64,000 nucleotides of DNA. It comes from an uncultured bacterium (GTDB lineage Bacteria > Verrucomicrobiota > Lentisphaeria > Victivallales > UBA1829). Shown in pieces: positions 29,303 through 39,038 of this stretch. Location of the stretch: contig CASERY010000039.1 of the NCBI GenBank assembly GCA_949290385.1, positions 1 through 64,000 on the forward strand, given 5' to 3'. Position 1 is the first letter of the stretch. Every line of letters begins with the position of its first letter. The notes below the pieces were generated by a model. It saw nothing but the letters and a program-made list of their open reading frames with translations, had not been told where the DNA came from and searched no databases. A program made the translations under genes and the position numbers.

Positions 29303-30510
29303 GTCTTTCTCCTGTAGTTGCAAGTATAGCTGCATCCCCGGTGTCGTTTCTGGATGCCGGAGCTCCGGATGCCGATGTGGTTTTGTCCTGCCGGATTGCA
29401 TTCATGCGGAATCTGACGGGGCTGCCTTTCCCGGTAAATGCCCCGAAGTCCATTCGTTAGAAAGTGACGAACCTGGTGCAGGATGAACTGAAAAGACTGA
29501 TGGAAGAGGGAGTCTGCCCTCTTTATCGAAAAATCCCCCTCTCAGAAATCGGCATGGAAGATCGGGAGATCCTTTAGGAACGCAGAATGATTCCTCCGGA
29601 TGCTGTAAAAAGTCATTTTGACAAAGGTCTTTTTATCCCGGCAGATTCGGATTGGAAGGAAGAGGAAAAGGATCAGACAGAATTTGTTTCTGCATATCCT
29701 GCAATCCTGACCAATGCAGGAAGTCATATTCGCATTTTCGGAACTTGTGGAGGATTTTGTCTGGAGGGAATCTGGAAAAGAATTGCTCCTTTTGAAAGGG
29801 CTCTTTCTGAAAAAGTTTCATTTGCATTTCATCCGGAGTTCGGGTACTTGTCTGAGCGTCTGGATGGTATCGGGACGTCTTTGACGGTTTCCGCAATGGT
29901 GCATCTGCCGGCAATATGCCTGAGCGGAAAGGAAAAAACACTGCTGCGGGGACTGGAGGCCCTGCGTTTCGGGGCTGTTTCGTTTATGAATCGGAAAAAT
30001 GAGTTTCCGGGAGCTTTGTTTTTAATTTATAATGAGGGTTCCTTGGGAGAGTCCGAAGAAGATCTGATTCTGCGTTTTATCAAGGTAATTCAGGCTGTTG
30101 TTCGGGAGGAACGGCTTCTGCGAAGAAGAATGCTCGAAAAACAGAAAGAAATGCTTGAAAATATTTGCGGTCGTGCCTACGGCTTGCTCCGTTATTCTCA
30201 TCTGATTTCGCCGGAAGAAGCACTGACGGCTCTTTCTCCTTTGAAGCTTGGAATGGATACAGGAATTATCCGCGGAGTGGAAAAGAATACGTTTTATAAA
30301 ATGCTGATCCGGATTCTGCCGGGACATACACGGTTCTATGCGGAAAGAGAATGCGGGAAAAGAGGTATCTCCGGAGAAGGAGAAAAATCGGAGGACGAGG
30401 GGGCGGAGAAAAAAATTTCGGCTGCGGACTGCTCTGGAATCCGAGCGGCATGGATCCGTGCCGCAGTGTCGGGGACGGAAGACTGTCCGGCAGGGCCTGT
30501 CACAGAATGA
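29299..30510 (+). CDS. mcsB: McsB-like phosphagen-kinase-fold protein, probably altered in catalysis
   Basis: 403 residues. The family track is clear: ADVVLSCRIAFMRNL (usual SSRIRLARN), ERRMIPP (usual EKHLISP), FAFHPEFGYLSERLDGIGTSLTVSAMVHLPA, and the regulatory tail region with LLRYSHLISPEEALTALSPLKLGMDTGII. TAG at 29458 and 29575; the second is directly before ERRMIPP. Where active members have the NEED box (VMLNEEDHIRI) this protein reads ILTNAGSHIRI, so the acidic residues used for guanidino activation are gone. It may be a pseudokinase adaptor for Clp proteolysis. The C-terminal ~45 residues are charged and unconserved. TGA stop. Confidence 0.78.
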
Positions 30511-30536
30511 CTTGCTGATAAAAGGTTTTGAATCAC

Positions 30537-32546
30537 ATGGAATTATTGTTCGGTTGCGGACTGGCTCTCCTGGAAATGACTTTTATTTTCGTAGGACTGC
30601 TGATTTTTCATGGATTGAGAAAAGTCATCGGGTACAGTCCCTTTTATATCGCTCTAGGAGCGCTTTTCGTTTTCCTGCAGCTGGTTGGTACTGTGGGGCT
30701 GCGGATTTCTCCGGGAATCCCGGGGTTTGACCTGGAAATTTCCACTGGAATTCTGCTTCTGCCGATTCTGGTGTCTCTGCTGGTGGTGTATCTGGCGGAT
30801 GGAACACTGGAAACGCAGCGCCTGATGATAGGCCTGATGGCGGCTTTGGGAATTTACGCTTATCTGGCTCATTTAACAGGAGCGCAGATCTCCTGGGGAA
30901 GAACGTTCTTCATGAATGATTCTTCCGAAGTGCTGTCGTCCATGATGACGGACAGCATTCGGCAAATGGCTGCTATGGTGATTGCCTTTACACTGGATAT
31001 TTTTCTGCTGCCGATCTTTTTCCAGCGTCTGCGCAATATGAAGATGCCCATGATGATTTCGATTTGCATTTCCCTGGTTGTAGTGCAGGCTGTAGACAGT
31101 GTGGTTTTTGCTTCGGTATGCTACTGGGGGGAACCCCGTTGGTGGAGCGGGATTTTTTCCAGTTGTGTGGGCAGGGCAGTGCTTTCCCTGTGGCTGGGAG
31201 TTATTGCAAGTTATTATTTATCCCGGATCGATCTGGAGTCGCCAGGACGTGGAAGAAGAACCCTGGATATTATTATTGCTTTTTTTGGAACCTATGGACG
31301 GGCAAAGGCTCTGGAACAGGACTTGAAGCAAACGGAGGAACGCTACAGGCTCCTTGTGCAGAATGCGGCGGATATGATTCTGGTGATGGACAGAAATGGT
31401 TCCATTGCGGAATGCAATGATGCGGCTGTGCGGATGCTCGGGGTATCCAGGGAGGATCTGAATCACCAGCCGTTTCAGATGTTTACAGATACAGAAAAAA
31501 ACATCTGGAGCGGATTGTATACTGAAAAGGAAAATGGAGAAATTGCAGCGACAGCTGGAGATGACGGCGAAAAAATTTCTGTGCAATGCAGCTGCTGTGC
31601 AAAGAATACCCGTGCACAGATAGATTTAACTCTTTCTGCCGTAATGATTTCAGGGGAACCTATGGTGATCGTTTTCGGACATGATGTTACAGAACGTCTC
31701 CGGTTTGAAAAAGAACGGGAGGAATTGCGGACACAGATTTCCCACAGCCAGCGTCTGGAGTCCATTGGTCGTCTGGCGGGAGGTATTGCCCACGACTTTA
31801 ATAACTATCTTCAGGCTATTCAGGGAAACCTGGATATGATCCAGTATATGCACCCTGTGGAGGATGATGATGTCAACCGCTATCTGGGAAAAATCGATAA
31901 AATCACCTCCAAAGCCGCAGTTCTTACCCAGCAGCTTCTGGGATTTGCACGAAAGGGAAACTACAATGAAATGGATCTGTCTTTGAAGGACCTGGTGGAT
32001 TCCGCAGTGGAACTGTTTATGCCGGACGCATCCTCTTTGTGCACTGTTCAAGTCATGGATCCTCCTGCTGGTGAGGAAGATCTGATGATCCGGGGAGACC
32101 TGATCCAGCTTCAGCAGACACTTCTGAATATTATGTTCAATGCCCGCTATGCAATGCGTGATATTCCTGAGCAGGAACGGATCATCAGAATAGTATACGG
32201 CAGCACTCGCAGTTTGAGAATACCATTCAATCCCCCCTCCGAGGCAAAGATTATGGCAGGACGCAATTACTGTGCGATCAGTATTCAGGACAGGGGGCCA
32301 GGTATTCCGGAGGCAGCTTTGAACCGGATTTTTGAACCATTCTATACAACGAAACCTATCGGGGAAGGAACCGGAATGGGGCTCTCCATGGCTTATGGTA
32401 CAATGCTGTCCCATAAAGGATGGATTCAGTGCAGAAATGCCGAAGAGGGTGGTGCGGTATTCAGTTTGATCTTCCCGATTCGAGATGAAGCTGCGGGGAA
32501 AGAAGGTCTTCATATTGAAGACAATATTCGCATGATGGGTGTCTGA
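30537..32546 (+). CDS. Membrane sensor histidine kinase with PAS domain
   Basis: 669 residues. Six or seven hydrophobic helices span residues ~1-235; a PAS domain follows (about 265-385: RYRLLVQNAADMILVMDRNG). HisKA has its phospho-acceptor in GGIAHDFNNYLQAI; the HATPase domain has LNIMFNARYAM (N box), QDRGPGIPE, FEPFYTTK and GTGMGLSMAYG. No receiver domain is attached and no response regulator lies next to it. ATG 30537 chosen, with AAAGG 12 bases upstream; TTG 30528 is an alternative. No TAG in 669 codons; TGA stop. Confidence 0.87.
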   Translation: MELLFGCGLALLEMTFIFVGLLIFHGLRKVIGYSPFYIALGALFVFLQLVGTVGLRISPGIPGFDLEISTGILLLPILVSLLVVYLADGTLETQRLMIGLMAALGIYAYLAHLTGAQISWGRTFFMNDSSEVLSSMMTDSIRQMAAMVIAFTLDIFLLPIFFQRLRNMKMPMMISICISLVVVQAVDSVVFASVCYWGEPRWWSGIFSSCVGRAVLSLWLGVIASYYLSRIDLESPGRGRRTLDIIIAFFGTYGRAKALEQDLKQTEERYRLLVQNAADMILVMDRNGSIAECNDAAVRMLGVSREDLNHQPFQMFTDTEKNIWSGLYTEKENGEIAATAGDDGEKISVQCSCCAKNTRAQIDLTLSAVMISGEPMVIVFGHDVTERLRFEKEREELRTQISHSQRLESIGRLAGGIAHDFNNYLQAIQGNLDMIQYMHPVEDDDVNRYLGKIDKITSKAAVLTQQLLGFARKGNYNEMDLSLKDLVDSAVELFMPDASSLCTVQVMDPPAGEEDLMIRGDLIQLQQTLLNIMFNARYAMRDIPEQERIIRIVYGSTRSLRIPFNPPSEAKIMAGRNYCAISIQDRGPGIPEAALNRIFEPFYTTKPIGEGTGMGLSMAYGTMLSHKGWIQCRNAEEGGAVFSLIFPIRDEAAGKEGLHIEDNIRMMGV

Positions 32547-33248
32547 GCCCAAGTGAAAGGTCTGGAGACTTGAAACTGTACCCGCAGGCGGATCGGTTAC
32601 AGCAGTCTGCGAACCCAAATGGAAGGCTGAGAGGCGGTTTCCGTGCGAATGTGCGTGGGGAGGGGTGGTATGTCCTGTCTGAGCAGAGTATGGAAAAGGC
32701 AGGAGGACTCTTTAAAAAAATGATGTCGAGATGCTGGATTCCGGGGTATGATACGGCAAGTATTTTTTTGACTTCCTTTTTTATAAAGAAATTGCAATTT
32801 ACGGAATCTTTTCTTTTATGGGAGAACCCTTTGGGATGCAGCTGTTTTTTCCCGGACTAAGATATCGTTCTGCTGGCTGGCGGGGAGAGAAAGCAGGAGA
32901 TAGGGGGAAAAATAAAAATCATCCGCAGGATTTTTTCCTTTGTATTCAGATCATTTTTGATGAGAACGTGTCCTTCTTGCAATTGTAATAGCGGCTTGGA
33001 AATTCCCTGTTTCTCTGAGGAGACTTGGATCCTTCCGGAAAAGATATCCATGGAGGTGGAATTTTTGGGTGTATCCGGGAAATTTTATTTTGCTGGAATA
33101 GTTTTCAAATCATGTCGGAATACAATTGCAATCTGGCGATATTGCACAGAGCTGCATTCAAATTCCAATGATTTGCGGATATTAAGCAGAAGCCTCATTC
33201 TGGAAGGGTTATTCTGTAAAAATAGGATCGCTCCAGAAAGGAGTGTCT
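32547..33248. other. About 700 bases between convergent genes; no supported gene
   Basis: A structured segment at about 32565-32610 can pair AGACT..CTGTA with TACAG.AGTCT and may end the histidine-kinase mRNA. A + strand frame from 32960 starts MRTCPSCNCNSG and stays open to 33286, overlapping the next gene's end on the other strand; its second half does not look like protein, so it may be a gene remnant. Nothing else recognised. Confidence 0.4.
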
Positions 33249-35099
33249 TCAGTTTTTGCGAAGCTCGCTCATACTCAGAGGCTTGAAATTTTTCCGGTCC
33301 AGCATGCGTTTTTCCGGATCAACAGAGAGATATTTCCATCGGTTGAAGGCGAAGTCATGGGGCATGTAATTATGCATCCAGGCATGTTTCAGAACAAAGG
33401 CCATGGTATAGGTTTCGAAAATCCATGGGCACTGATCCATAAGATAACGGGACATGGCTTCATATTTTGCGGTCCGTTCCGGAGAGTCCGGCATGGACAG
33501 AATTTCTTCATACATGGCATCATAGGCGGGATCTCTGTAAAGAACACGGTTGCAGGAGCCTGCATTTGGACCGTAGAAGAGCTGAAGAAAATTTTCCCCG
33601 TCAGGATAGTCCCCGGTCCATGAAAAACGGAAGAGCTGAGTGCTCCCGTTCCGGACTTTCTGAAGAAAACGGGGGCGGGTGTTGAATTCAGGACGAATCC
33701 GGATGCCGATTTTGCTCATGTCTTCAGATAGGAGTTCTGCAATTTGAGTATAAAGAGTTCCGGAGCCAGTCTGATCGAATGTCAGAGTCAAAGGTTCTCC
33801 AGTTTCCGGATCAATGCCGTCGGGATATCCGGCTTTCCGCAGGTATTCCCGTGCAAGGTCAAGATTTTTCCTGCCGAACTTCCCTGGATCGGCAACATAG
33901 CCGGGGGTTCCTGGAGGAATGGGACCTGATGCCGGTACAAAGCGGCCTCCGGAATGAATAACGCGCAAGTCTTTGTCAAAGGCCAGGGAAATAGCTCTGC
34001 GCAGGTCCGCATTTTCAGCAAGGAGCGGATCGGCGAAGTTGAAGCCGATATAGTTGGTCTGCAGTTCGGGCGCTTGAAGCATTGAAATCCCGCGTTTGAG
34101 AAGCGCCGGAGAAAGTTGCAGGCTGTCGCTGACAACCGCTTCAAAATTATCTCCGTCCAAGGCGTAGAAATCCAGTTCTCCCTGGAGAAACATCAGCCAA
34201 CTGGAGAGAGGTTGTTTCACAAAGTAGATGGTGATTTTTTCAGACAGAGGAAGTTTTCGGCGGGTTTCATCGGGCGTTTCTGCCCAGGAATAATATTCCT
34301 CTCTGAAATCCGGATTGGCTTTAAGAACCATTTGATAATCCTTTTCCCAGAGCTCCAGTGAGAAGGGTCCGCTTCCGCAGGGATGGTCCTGAAAGTCGCT
34401 GCCAAAATATTCCAGCGCACGTCTGGAGACAACAGAACAGTAGGGAAGCGCCAGAGAATAAAGCATCCGCGGATTCGGTGAAGAAAGATGAATTTTAAAA
34501 TGATAATCATCGAGAATTTCAAATCCGGGACAGGGGGCGTCATAAACAGAATAATCTCCTGCAGGGGCTTTCTCTGTGGCCTTGTAAAAATCCTCAATGC
34601 CCAGGATTCTGTCCCGGACAACCCAGTAGCCTGGTGACTGGAGGCGGGCATCAGCCAGGCGCAGCATGGAGAAAACAACATCTCTGGATGTGATGTGTCT
34701 GGCTTCTTTTGAGAGTCCTGCAAAGGCCGGTGATTCCTGGAAATAGAGGTCTTTCCTGAGTGTGCAGAGAAGCTCTGTCTGATCCGGGTTGACTTCAGGC
34801 ATTTTTTCAAGCATGGAGGGAATCAGGGTATATTCTCCTGGACGGTATTCGTATTGCAAAAGGGTGTCATAGAGTGCTGCTGCAACGTATTGACTGGTAC
34901 TGTCAGCTGCCAGTGCAGGATCCAGTGTGGTAACGCGTTTGGACAGACTAGCATAAACATGCCGTTCCATTGGCTCGTCTGCTGATTTTTCCCGGGTGCA
35001 TCCTGACAGAATGATGGCAAAAACAGTCGTGCAGAGAATCAGAAGAATTCCTGCAGCAGATCTTTTTCTTGTCAGAAGGCGGATGATAAGTGGAAGCAT
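33249..35099 (-). CDS. Extracellular peptide/oligosaccharide-binding lipoprotein (SBP_bac_5, OppA/DppA-like)
   Basis: 616 residues. Signal sequence with lipobox LSGC (CTTVFAIILSGCTREK). Family landmarks: TLDPALAADSTSQYVAAALYDTLL near the N-terminus, DYHFKIHLSSPNPRMLYSLALPYCSVVSRRA, NPDFREEYY, and DLRRAISLAFDKDLRV. It binds oligopeptides or similar ligands for an ABC importer whose other subunits are not in the window. No TAG; TGA stop. Confidence 0.87.
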   Translation of the reverse strand: MLPLIIRLLTRKRSAAGILLILCTTVFAIILSGCTREKSADEPMERHVYASLSKRVTTLDPALAADSTSQYVAAALYDTLLQYEYRPGEYTLIPSMLEKMPEVNPDQTELLCTLRKDLYFQESPAFAGLSKEARHITSRDVVFSMLRLADARLQSPGYWVVRDRILGIEDFYKATEKAPAGDYSVYDAPCPGFEILDDYHFKIHLSSPNPRMLYSLALPYCSVVSRRALEYFGSDFQDHPCGSGPFSLELWEKDYQMVLKANPDFREEYYSWAETPDETRRKLPLSEKITIYFVKQPLSSWLMFLQGELDFYALDGDNFEAVVSDSLQLSPALLKRGISMLQAPELQTNYIGFNFADPLLAENADLRRAISLAFDKDLRVIHSGGRFVPASGPIPPGTPGYVADPGKFGRKNLDLAREYLRKAGYPDGIDPETGEPLTLTFDQTGSGTLYTQIAELLSEDMSKIGIRIRPEFNTRPRFLQKVRNGSTQLFRFSWTGDYPDGENFLQLFYGPNAGSCNRVLYRDPAYDAMYEEILSMPDSPERTAKYEAMSRYLMDQCPWIFETYTMAFVLKHAWMHNYMPHDFAFNRWKYLSVDPEKRMLDRKNFKPLSMSELRKN

Positions 35100-35263
35100 C
35101 TGTTTTTAATCCCCGATTTTTTTAGGACCGATTGTTTTCCCCGGCAGAAACCGGGATTCGAATCAATATTTTTATTGAGTAGTGGTCTTGGACTTGTATC
35201 CTTCATTTTTTCCCGCAGCTGAAGATGTCGGGCGGCATTCGGATTTCCAAAAAAGAACTGAAT

Positions 35264-35809
35264 TCATGAGAAGGAATCCTCTCCCTGGATATCCGGATCC
35301 CAACTGTCGTGAGGAGATAGGCTCTGCATCCAGATCCGGACTGCATCCCAGGACTGAATCCGTGAAAAACCTCTGCAGGAAAGCATGCGAAGGGCTTTGG
35401 CTTTGCGTTTCAGAGGATCTTTTTCCGAAAGAAGACGCTGGGTGCGGCTTTGCAGAAAATCCAATGCGGGATTTTCTCCGGATTGGTCTGTTTCTTCTTC
35501 AAGGTCCTGCATAAGTCTGGCAATGATTTCCTGAGGGATTCCTTTTTCCTGAAGTTTTCTGCGGATCCGTATCGGACCATACCGACGGGTTTTATAGACG
35601 TGTATGCAGTCTTCTGCATAACGAAGATCGCTGATGCAGCCCATTCGTTCGAGGGAGGCTATTGCCTGTTCAACATAAATGCGTGGAAACTGTTCACGGT
35701 CGGAAAATTTTCTGCGCAACTCCATTTTACTGTAGTTGCGTCGACTTAAAATCCGGATCATGCGTTCAAGAATTGCTTTTGATGTGGTTTGTTCCTTTTG
35801 TATCTGCAC
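35264..35809 (-). CDS. recX: Regulatory protein RecX
   Basis: 181 residues. Three RecX three-helix repeats: ILSRRNYSKMELRRKF, GCISDLRYAEDCIHVYKTRRYGPIRIRRKLQEKGI and a third near FLQSRTQRLLSEKDPLKRKAKALRML. It modulates RecA filaments. GTG start at 35809 preceded by AAGGAAAGG. recA is not adjacent in the window. TGA stop, no TAG. Confidence 0.85.
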   Translation of the reverse strand: MQIQKEQTTSKAILERMIRILSRRNYSKMELRRKFSDREQFPRIYVEQAIASLERMGCISDLRYAEDCIHVYKTRRYGPIRIRRKLQEKGIPQEIIARLMQDLEEETDQSGENPALDFLQSRTQRLLSEKDPLKRKAKALRMLSCRGFSRIQSWDAVRIWMQSLSPHDSWDPDIQGEDSFS

Positions 35810-36203
35810 GGCTCAGTTTGGCCTTTCCTTTTTTCATCGGGCTGTCATGGAAAATGAAATGTTTCGTGTGGAAAAAGAGAGAAGGTTTCTGCGTGTTCAC
35901 ACATGTCCTGGATGAATCATTTTCCGCTGATGAGATAATATGATGTTTTTCCTGGAATATCCAAATGGGTTTTGCAAAAAATTTGAAAGATCCAGCTTTA
36001 ATAAGATCCCTTTTATTTCTTGAAACAAATTTTTTGAAAGATCTTCTTTTCACAAGATATCAATCGTTTCCTGTACAGACAGGATTTTTCTGTGATTTCA
36101 TTCCACAAGGGATGTCATTGGCTGGTTTTCACAGAAATGCGTTTTATATTAACAGAAAAATTTTTGAAATAATTCTTCTGTTCAAAAGGGAAAGAGGTGT
36201 TTG
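35810..36203. other. A+T-rich divergent intergenic region with a direct repeat
   Basis: Two similar stretches, TTTGAAAGATC-N9-AAGAT at about 35982-36006 and TTTGAAAGATC-N9-AAGAT at about 36033-36057, are 51 bases apart. The second overlaps a candidate -35 TTGAAA (36034-36039) with TATCAA 18 bases on (36058-36063). They could be operator half-sites for the Sel1 gene. No coding frame recognised. Confidence 0.35.
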
Positions 36204-37607
36204 GTGAAGACGGCAGGATTCAGAAGACTTGAAAAATCTTTTATCCGAATTTTGGGAATGATTCTTCTCCTGCTGTTGATCGCACCGACGATATGCCATG
36301 CAGCAGCAGAAGAAGAGAGTGAATTCAATCTTCTGCGTGAAAAAGCCCATGCCGGGGATCCCGCAGCCCAGTTCAAACTGGGAAATTTATACTTTTATGG
36401 AAGTGATTCTGTAAAATCGAGTCCGGAACTTGCTGTTTACTGGTATAAGAAAGCTGCAGCACAGGGAATCCCGGAAGCTCAGTTCAATTACGGCCTTTGT
36501 TTGGAAGAAGGATTCGGAACTGAAAAAAATATGATAGAGGCCATTCATTATTATGATCTTTCCGGAGAACGGGGTTTTGTTCCTGCTTTGTACCGGAAGG
36601 CCATGCTGCTGATCCATGGGAAACCCCGAACCCCGGAAATGCTTAAAGGCATGACTCCGGAAGAAATTCAAAGAGTCAACTCTTTTATGAATCCTTCTGA
36701 AGGAGCAGCTCTTTTGGAGAAGATTCTTGAGAAAACAGACCTTCCGGAAGGAAAAATAGAACTTTGTGACTATCTTTTGAAAACGCTTCCGGAAGACATT
36801 TCAGAGCGGGAAAAACTTTGTACCAGAATTTATACGCTCCTCCGGGAGGCGGAAGCTGCCGGTTCCGGATAGGAAAATCCCAAGCTCTACCGTTTGCTGG
36901 CAGACTGCTTTTTCGGAGGATTTGGATGCAAAACGGATGAGAAAAAGGCGGTTGAACTGCTGAAGAGAGCTTCTGAAGCTGGAGATACGGAAGCCATGGT
37001 GAAGCTGGCCTTCTGTTTGGAACATGGCGCAGACAGTCCTCCCGATCGGAAACAGGCCTTTCAATGGTATCGGAAAGCGGCTTTTGCCGGATTCCCATAT
37101 GCTCAATTCAAGTATGGAGAATATATCGCTGCCGGATATGAGGAAGGACAAGGTCTTTCCGAGGCTGTCCGCTGGTACCAGAGAGCTGCAAACTATCAGT
37201 GTCCTGAAGCCCTTTACAGAATGGGGGTCTTGACTGCTGAAGGAATTGGCATGGAAAAAAATCTTGCCTTGGCGTCTGAAAATTTTCTCCGGGCTGCCAA
37301 ACTGGATTATGCCCCGTAGCAAGTCGCTCTGGCTGTTTATTTTTTAAAAGGAAGCGAGGTGATTCAGAAGGATGAATCTGCCGCATATTACTGGTTCAAA
37401 CGGGCTGCCGATTCAGGAGGATCCCTGGAGGCTTAGAAATGGACATAGCTATGTCTGGCATATGGTGTTGGATGTCCTATGAATATGGAACAGGCACTTC
37501 ATTATATGGATTCTGCAGCGATAGCCGGAGATCTGCAGGCTGCGGAACTTTCCCGGAAAAATCCTTACGACTGGCCGTCTCCGGAAGTTTTCAAACCTGA
37601 GCCTTGA
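36204..37607 (+). CDS. Secreted Sel1-repeat protein with four internal TAG codons
   Basis: 467 residues. Hydrophobic signal peptide with likely cleavage after CHAAA, then Sel1/TPR-like repeats: GDPAAQFKLGNLYFYG, GIPEAQFNYGLCLEEG, GDTEAMVKLAFCLEHG, GFPYAQFKYGEYIAAG. TAG at 36870, 37317, 37434 and 37446. In the last full repeat the sequence is GSLEA-x-KWT-x-LCLAYG: the first TAG takes the place of the Gln of 'AQ' present in three sister repeats. That is direct internal evidence for Gln. GTG 36204 is six bases after GAGG. Such proteins act in protein-protein contacts; the partner is unknown. Confidence 0.85.
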
Positions 37608-37830
37608 ACATTTCCTCCGACCTGTGCCTGTTTCCAAACAGCAGATTCCAGAGGATAAAATCTGTAAATAGAAAAAAGATCTTGTTGTTTGGGGAGAAGT
37701 TTTCTGTAAGACCGTCTTGTATTTTATCAAGGAACAAAAAAAAGAACATCTCTTCCCGGAATTTTTTCCCGGGGAAAGTTTGGAACCTATCAATTAGGTA
37801 AAAGTCAAGTGTGAGAAAAAATCCTTTTGA
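37608..37830 (+). pseudogene. Frameshifted tail following the Sel1 gene
   Basis: In the +1 frame relative to the Sel1 gene, a protein-like stretch with no ATG runs from inside its 3' end (reading SLEHFLRPVPVSKQQIPEDK) to TGA at 37828, with two more TAGs (about 37670 and 37795). The TGA touches the terminator hairpin at 37829. This suggests that the Sel1 protein once ended here and a one- or two-base indel near 37600 truncated it. A separate short gene with a non-ATG start (GTG near 37616) is the alternative. Confidence 0.4.
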
Positions 37831-37850
37831 AGCAAGGTGCTTCCTTTTTT
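37829..37850 (+). terminator. Rho-independent terminator
   Basis: GAAGCA-AGG-TGCTTC (37829-37843) is a 6-bp stem followed by CTTTTTT. It closes the Sel1 transcription unit. Confidence 0.6.
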
Positions 37851-39038
37851 GCTCTCCTCCTTTTTTCAATCCAGCTGTTTTGATCCACATGGAACCAGCT
37901 GGTATGCCAATATTGGATTCATACGTTTTTGAAAATTCGATCCAGAAACAAAGTAAGTACCTTCTTTTGTTTCCAAACATCAAACCCGGCAGCAACAAGC
38001 CAAACATCATATCCTGTTCATCGCATGGCTGATTATGATCCTTTTGGAGGTATCTATATTGAAAAAATCCTTTTTGATTTTTTTTCTTGATAAGGTATTC
38101 ATATTGTATAGATTATAGTTTTTATTGAGCCTTTTTGCATCATTCCGGATGGAGAGTCGCCTGTTATTTGTACAAAAAAAGAGCTTTCAATTCGTCTTCA
38201 AAACTTTTTCAGAAATTGTATCGGAACATTTTACGATCGCGTGGTATTTGGAAACAATCTTTGCAAGGAAAGTAGAATAAATTGCGTCGCCTATCTTCCC
38301 GGATATAATTCTTTTTCATCCTTTCGCAAGCATTCTTCCGCTTTTGTATAAGTTTCCAACGAGAAAAGAGATTGCAAAATTTTATGTGTTTCCTGATATT
38401 TAAATAGTTGAATTCTTTTTGTTATTGTCTGGATCATTTCTTTCCCTTGACAATACTTTGAAAAAAAGAATGCATAATGCCAGCAAGGAAAGATCCATTT
38501 CCTCCCTTTATCAAACTGCAGACTTGAAGGATGTAGGTAGTCCTGAATCGTGCCTGGTTTTGAAGAAAGAAAAATCATATTTTTGTAGAAATTTTCAGAC
38601 CTGGAAAGAAGTGCCGAATATTGCCCTTTAGATGAATCTGGTATCTGGCGGGATTCACGGGAAATGCAAAAAGACATGGATGTCTTCTTTGGACGAGATG
38701 ATGAGAAGCATTTGGAAAATCCTTCGTCAAAACCTGCAAACTTTATTTGAAATCCAGCGAAAGAGGGCTACTGTTCTCAACCGGGCAGCGATACAACATT
38801 GTTGAGACGATTCATAAGAATGCTTGTCTCTGCAGGAGATAAATGAGATCCGGGACTTTTTACTTTCCCTGAAGGAGGGGAGGATTTTGCTTTTGCGTTG
38901 TCCGAAAAATGCTGACTCTTTTATCGTATTTCTGGTTTGAACTGCGGGGATGTTTTTATAGAAAACGGGTGAAGGGGATTGAAAAAGGAAAGAACGGTCT
39001 TTGTTTTTCATAAGAATTTATTGGAAAGTGTAAGCTGA
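37851..39038 (+). pseudogene. Decayed coding region (frames broken several times)
   Basis: This 1.2-kb gap holds protein-like + strand fragments in changing frames when TAG is read as sense. One begins MEPAGMPILDSYVF near 37891; one runs IEPFCIIPDGESPVIC...GTFYDRVVFGNN near 38110-38350; one is SAEYCPLDESGIWRDSREM near 38610-38740; one is LSLQEINEIRDFLLSLKEG near 38830-38940. The last fragment ends at TGA 39036, directly before the next ATG. Minus-strand ORFs over the same bases (38291-38677, 38727-39011) compete but are interrupted too. I read it as a remnant of a hypothetical gene; family unknown. Confidence 0.35.

Noticed and set aside
37591-38010. 139-codon minus-strand ORF
   Set aside because: It overlaps the Sel1 gene end and its terminator and has no ribosome site; the + strand reading fits the context better.
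38291-38677. 128-codon minus-strand ORF that continues through a TAG
   Set aside because: Protein-like in part, but the + strand over the same bases also looks coding in fragments and joins up with the next gene. I could not decide, so it is treated as decayed DNA.
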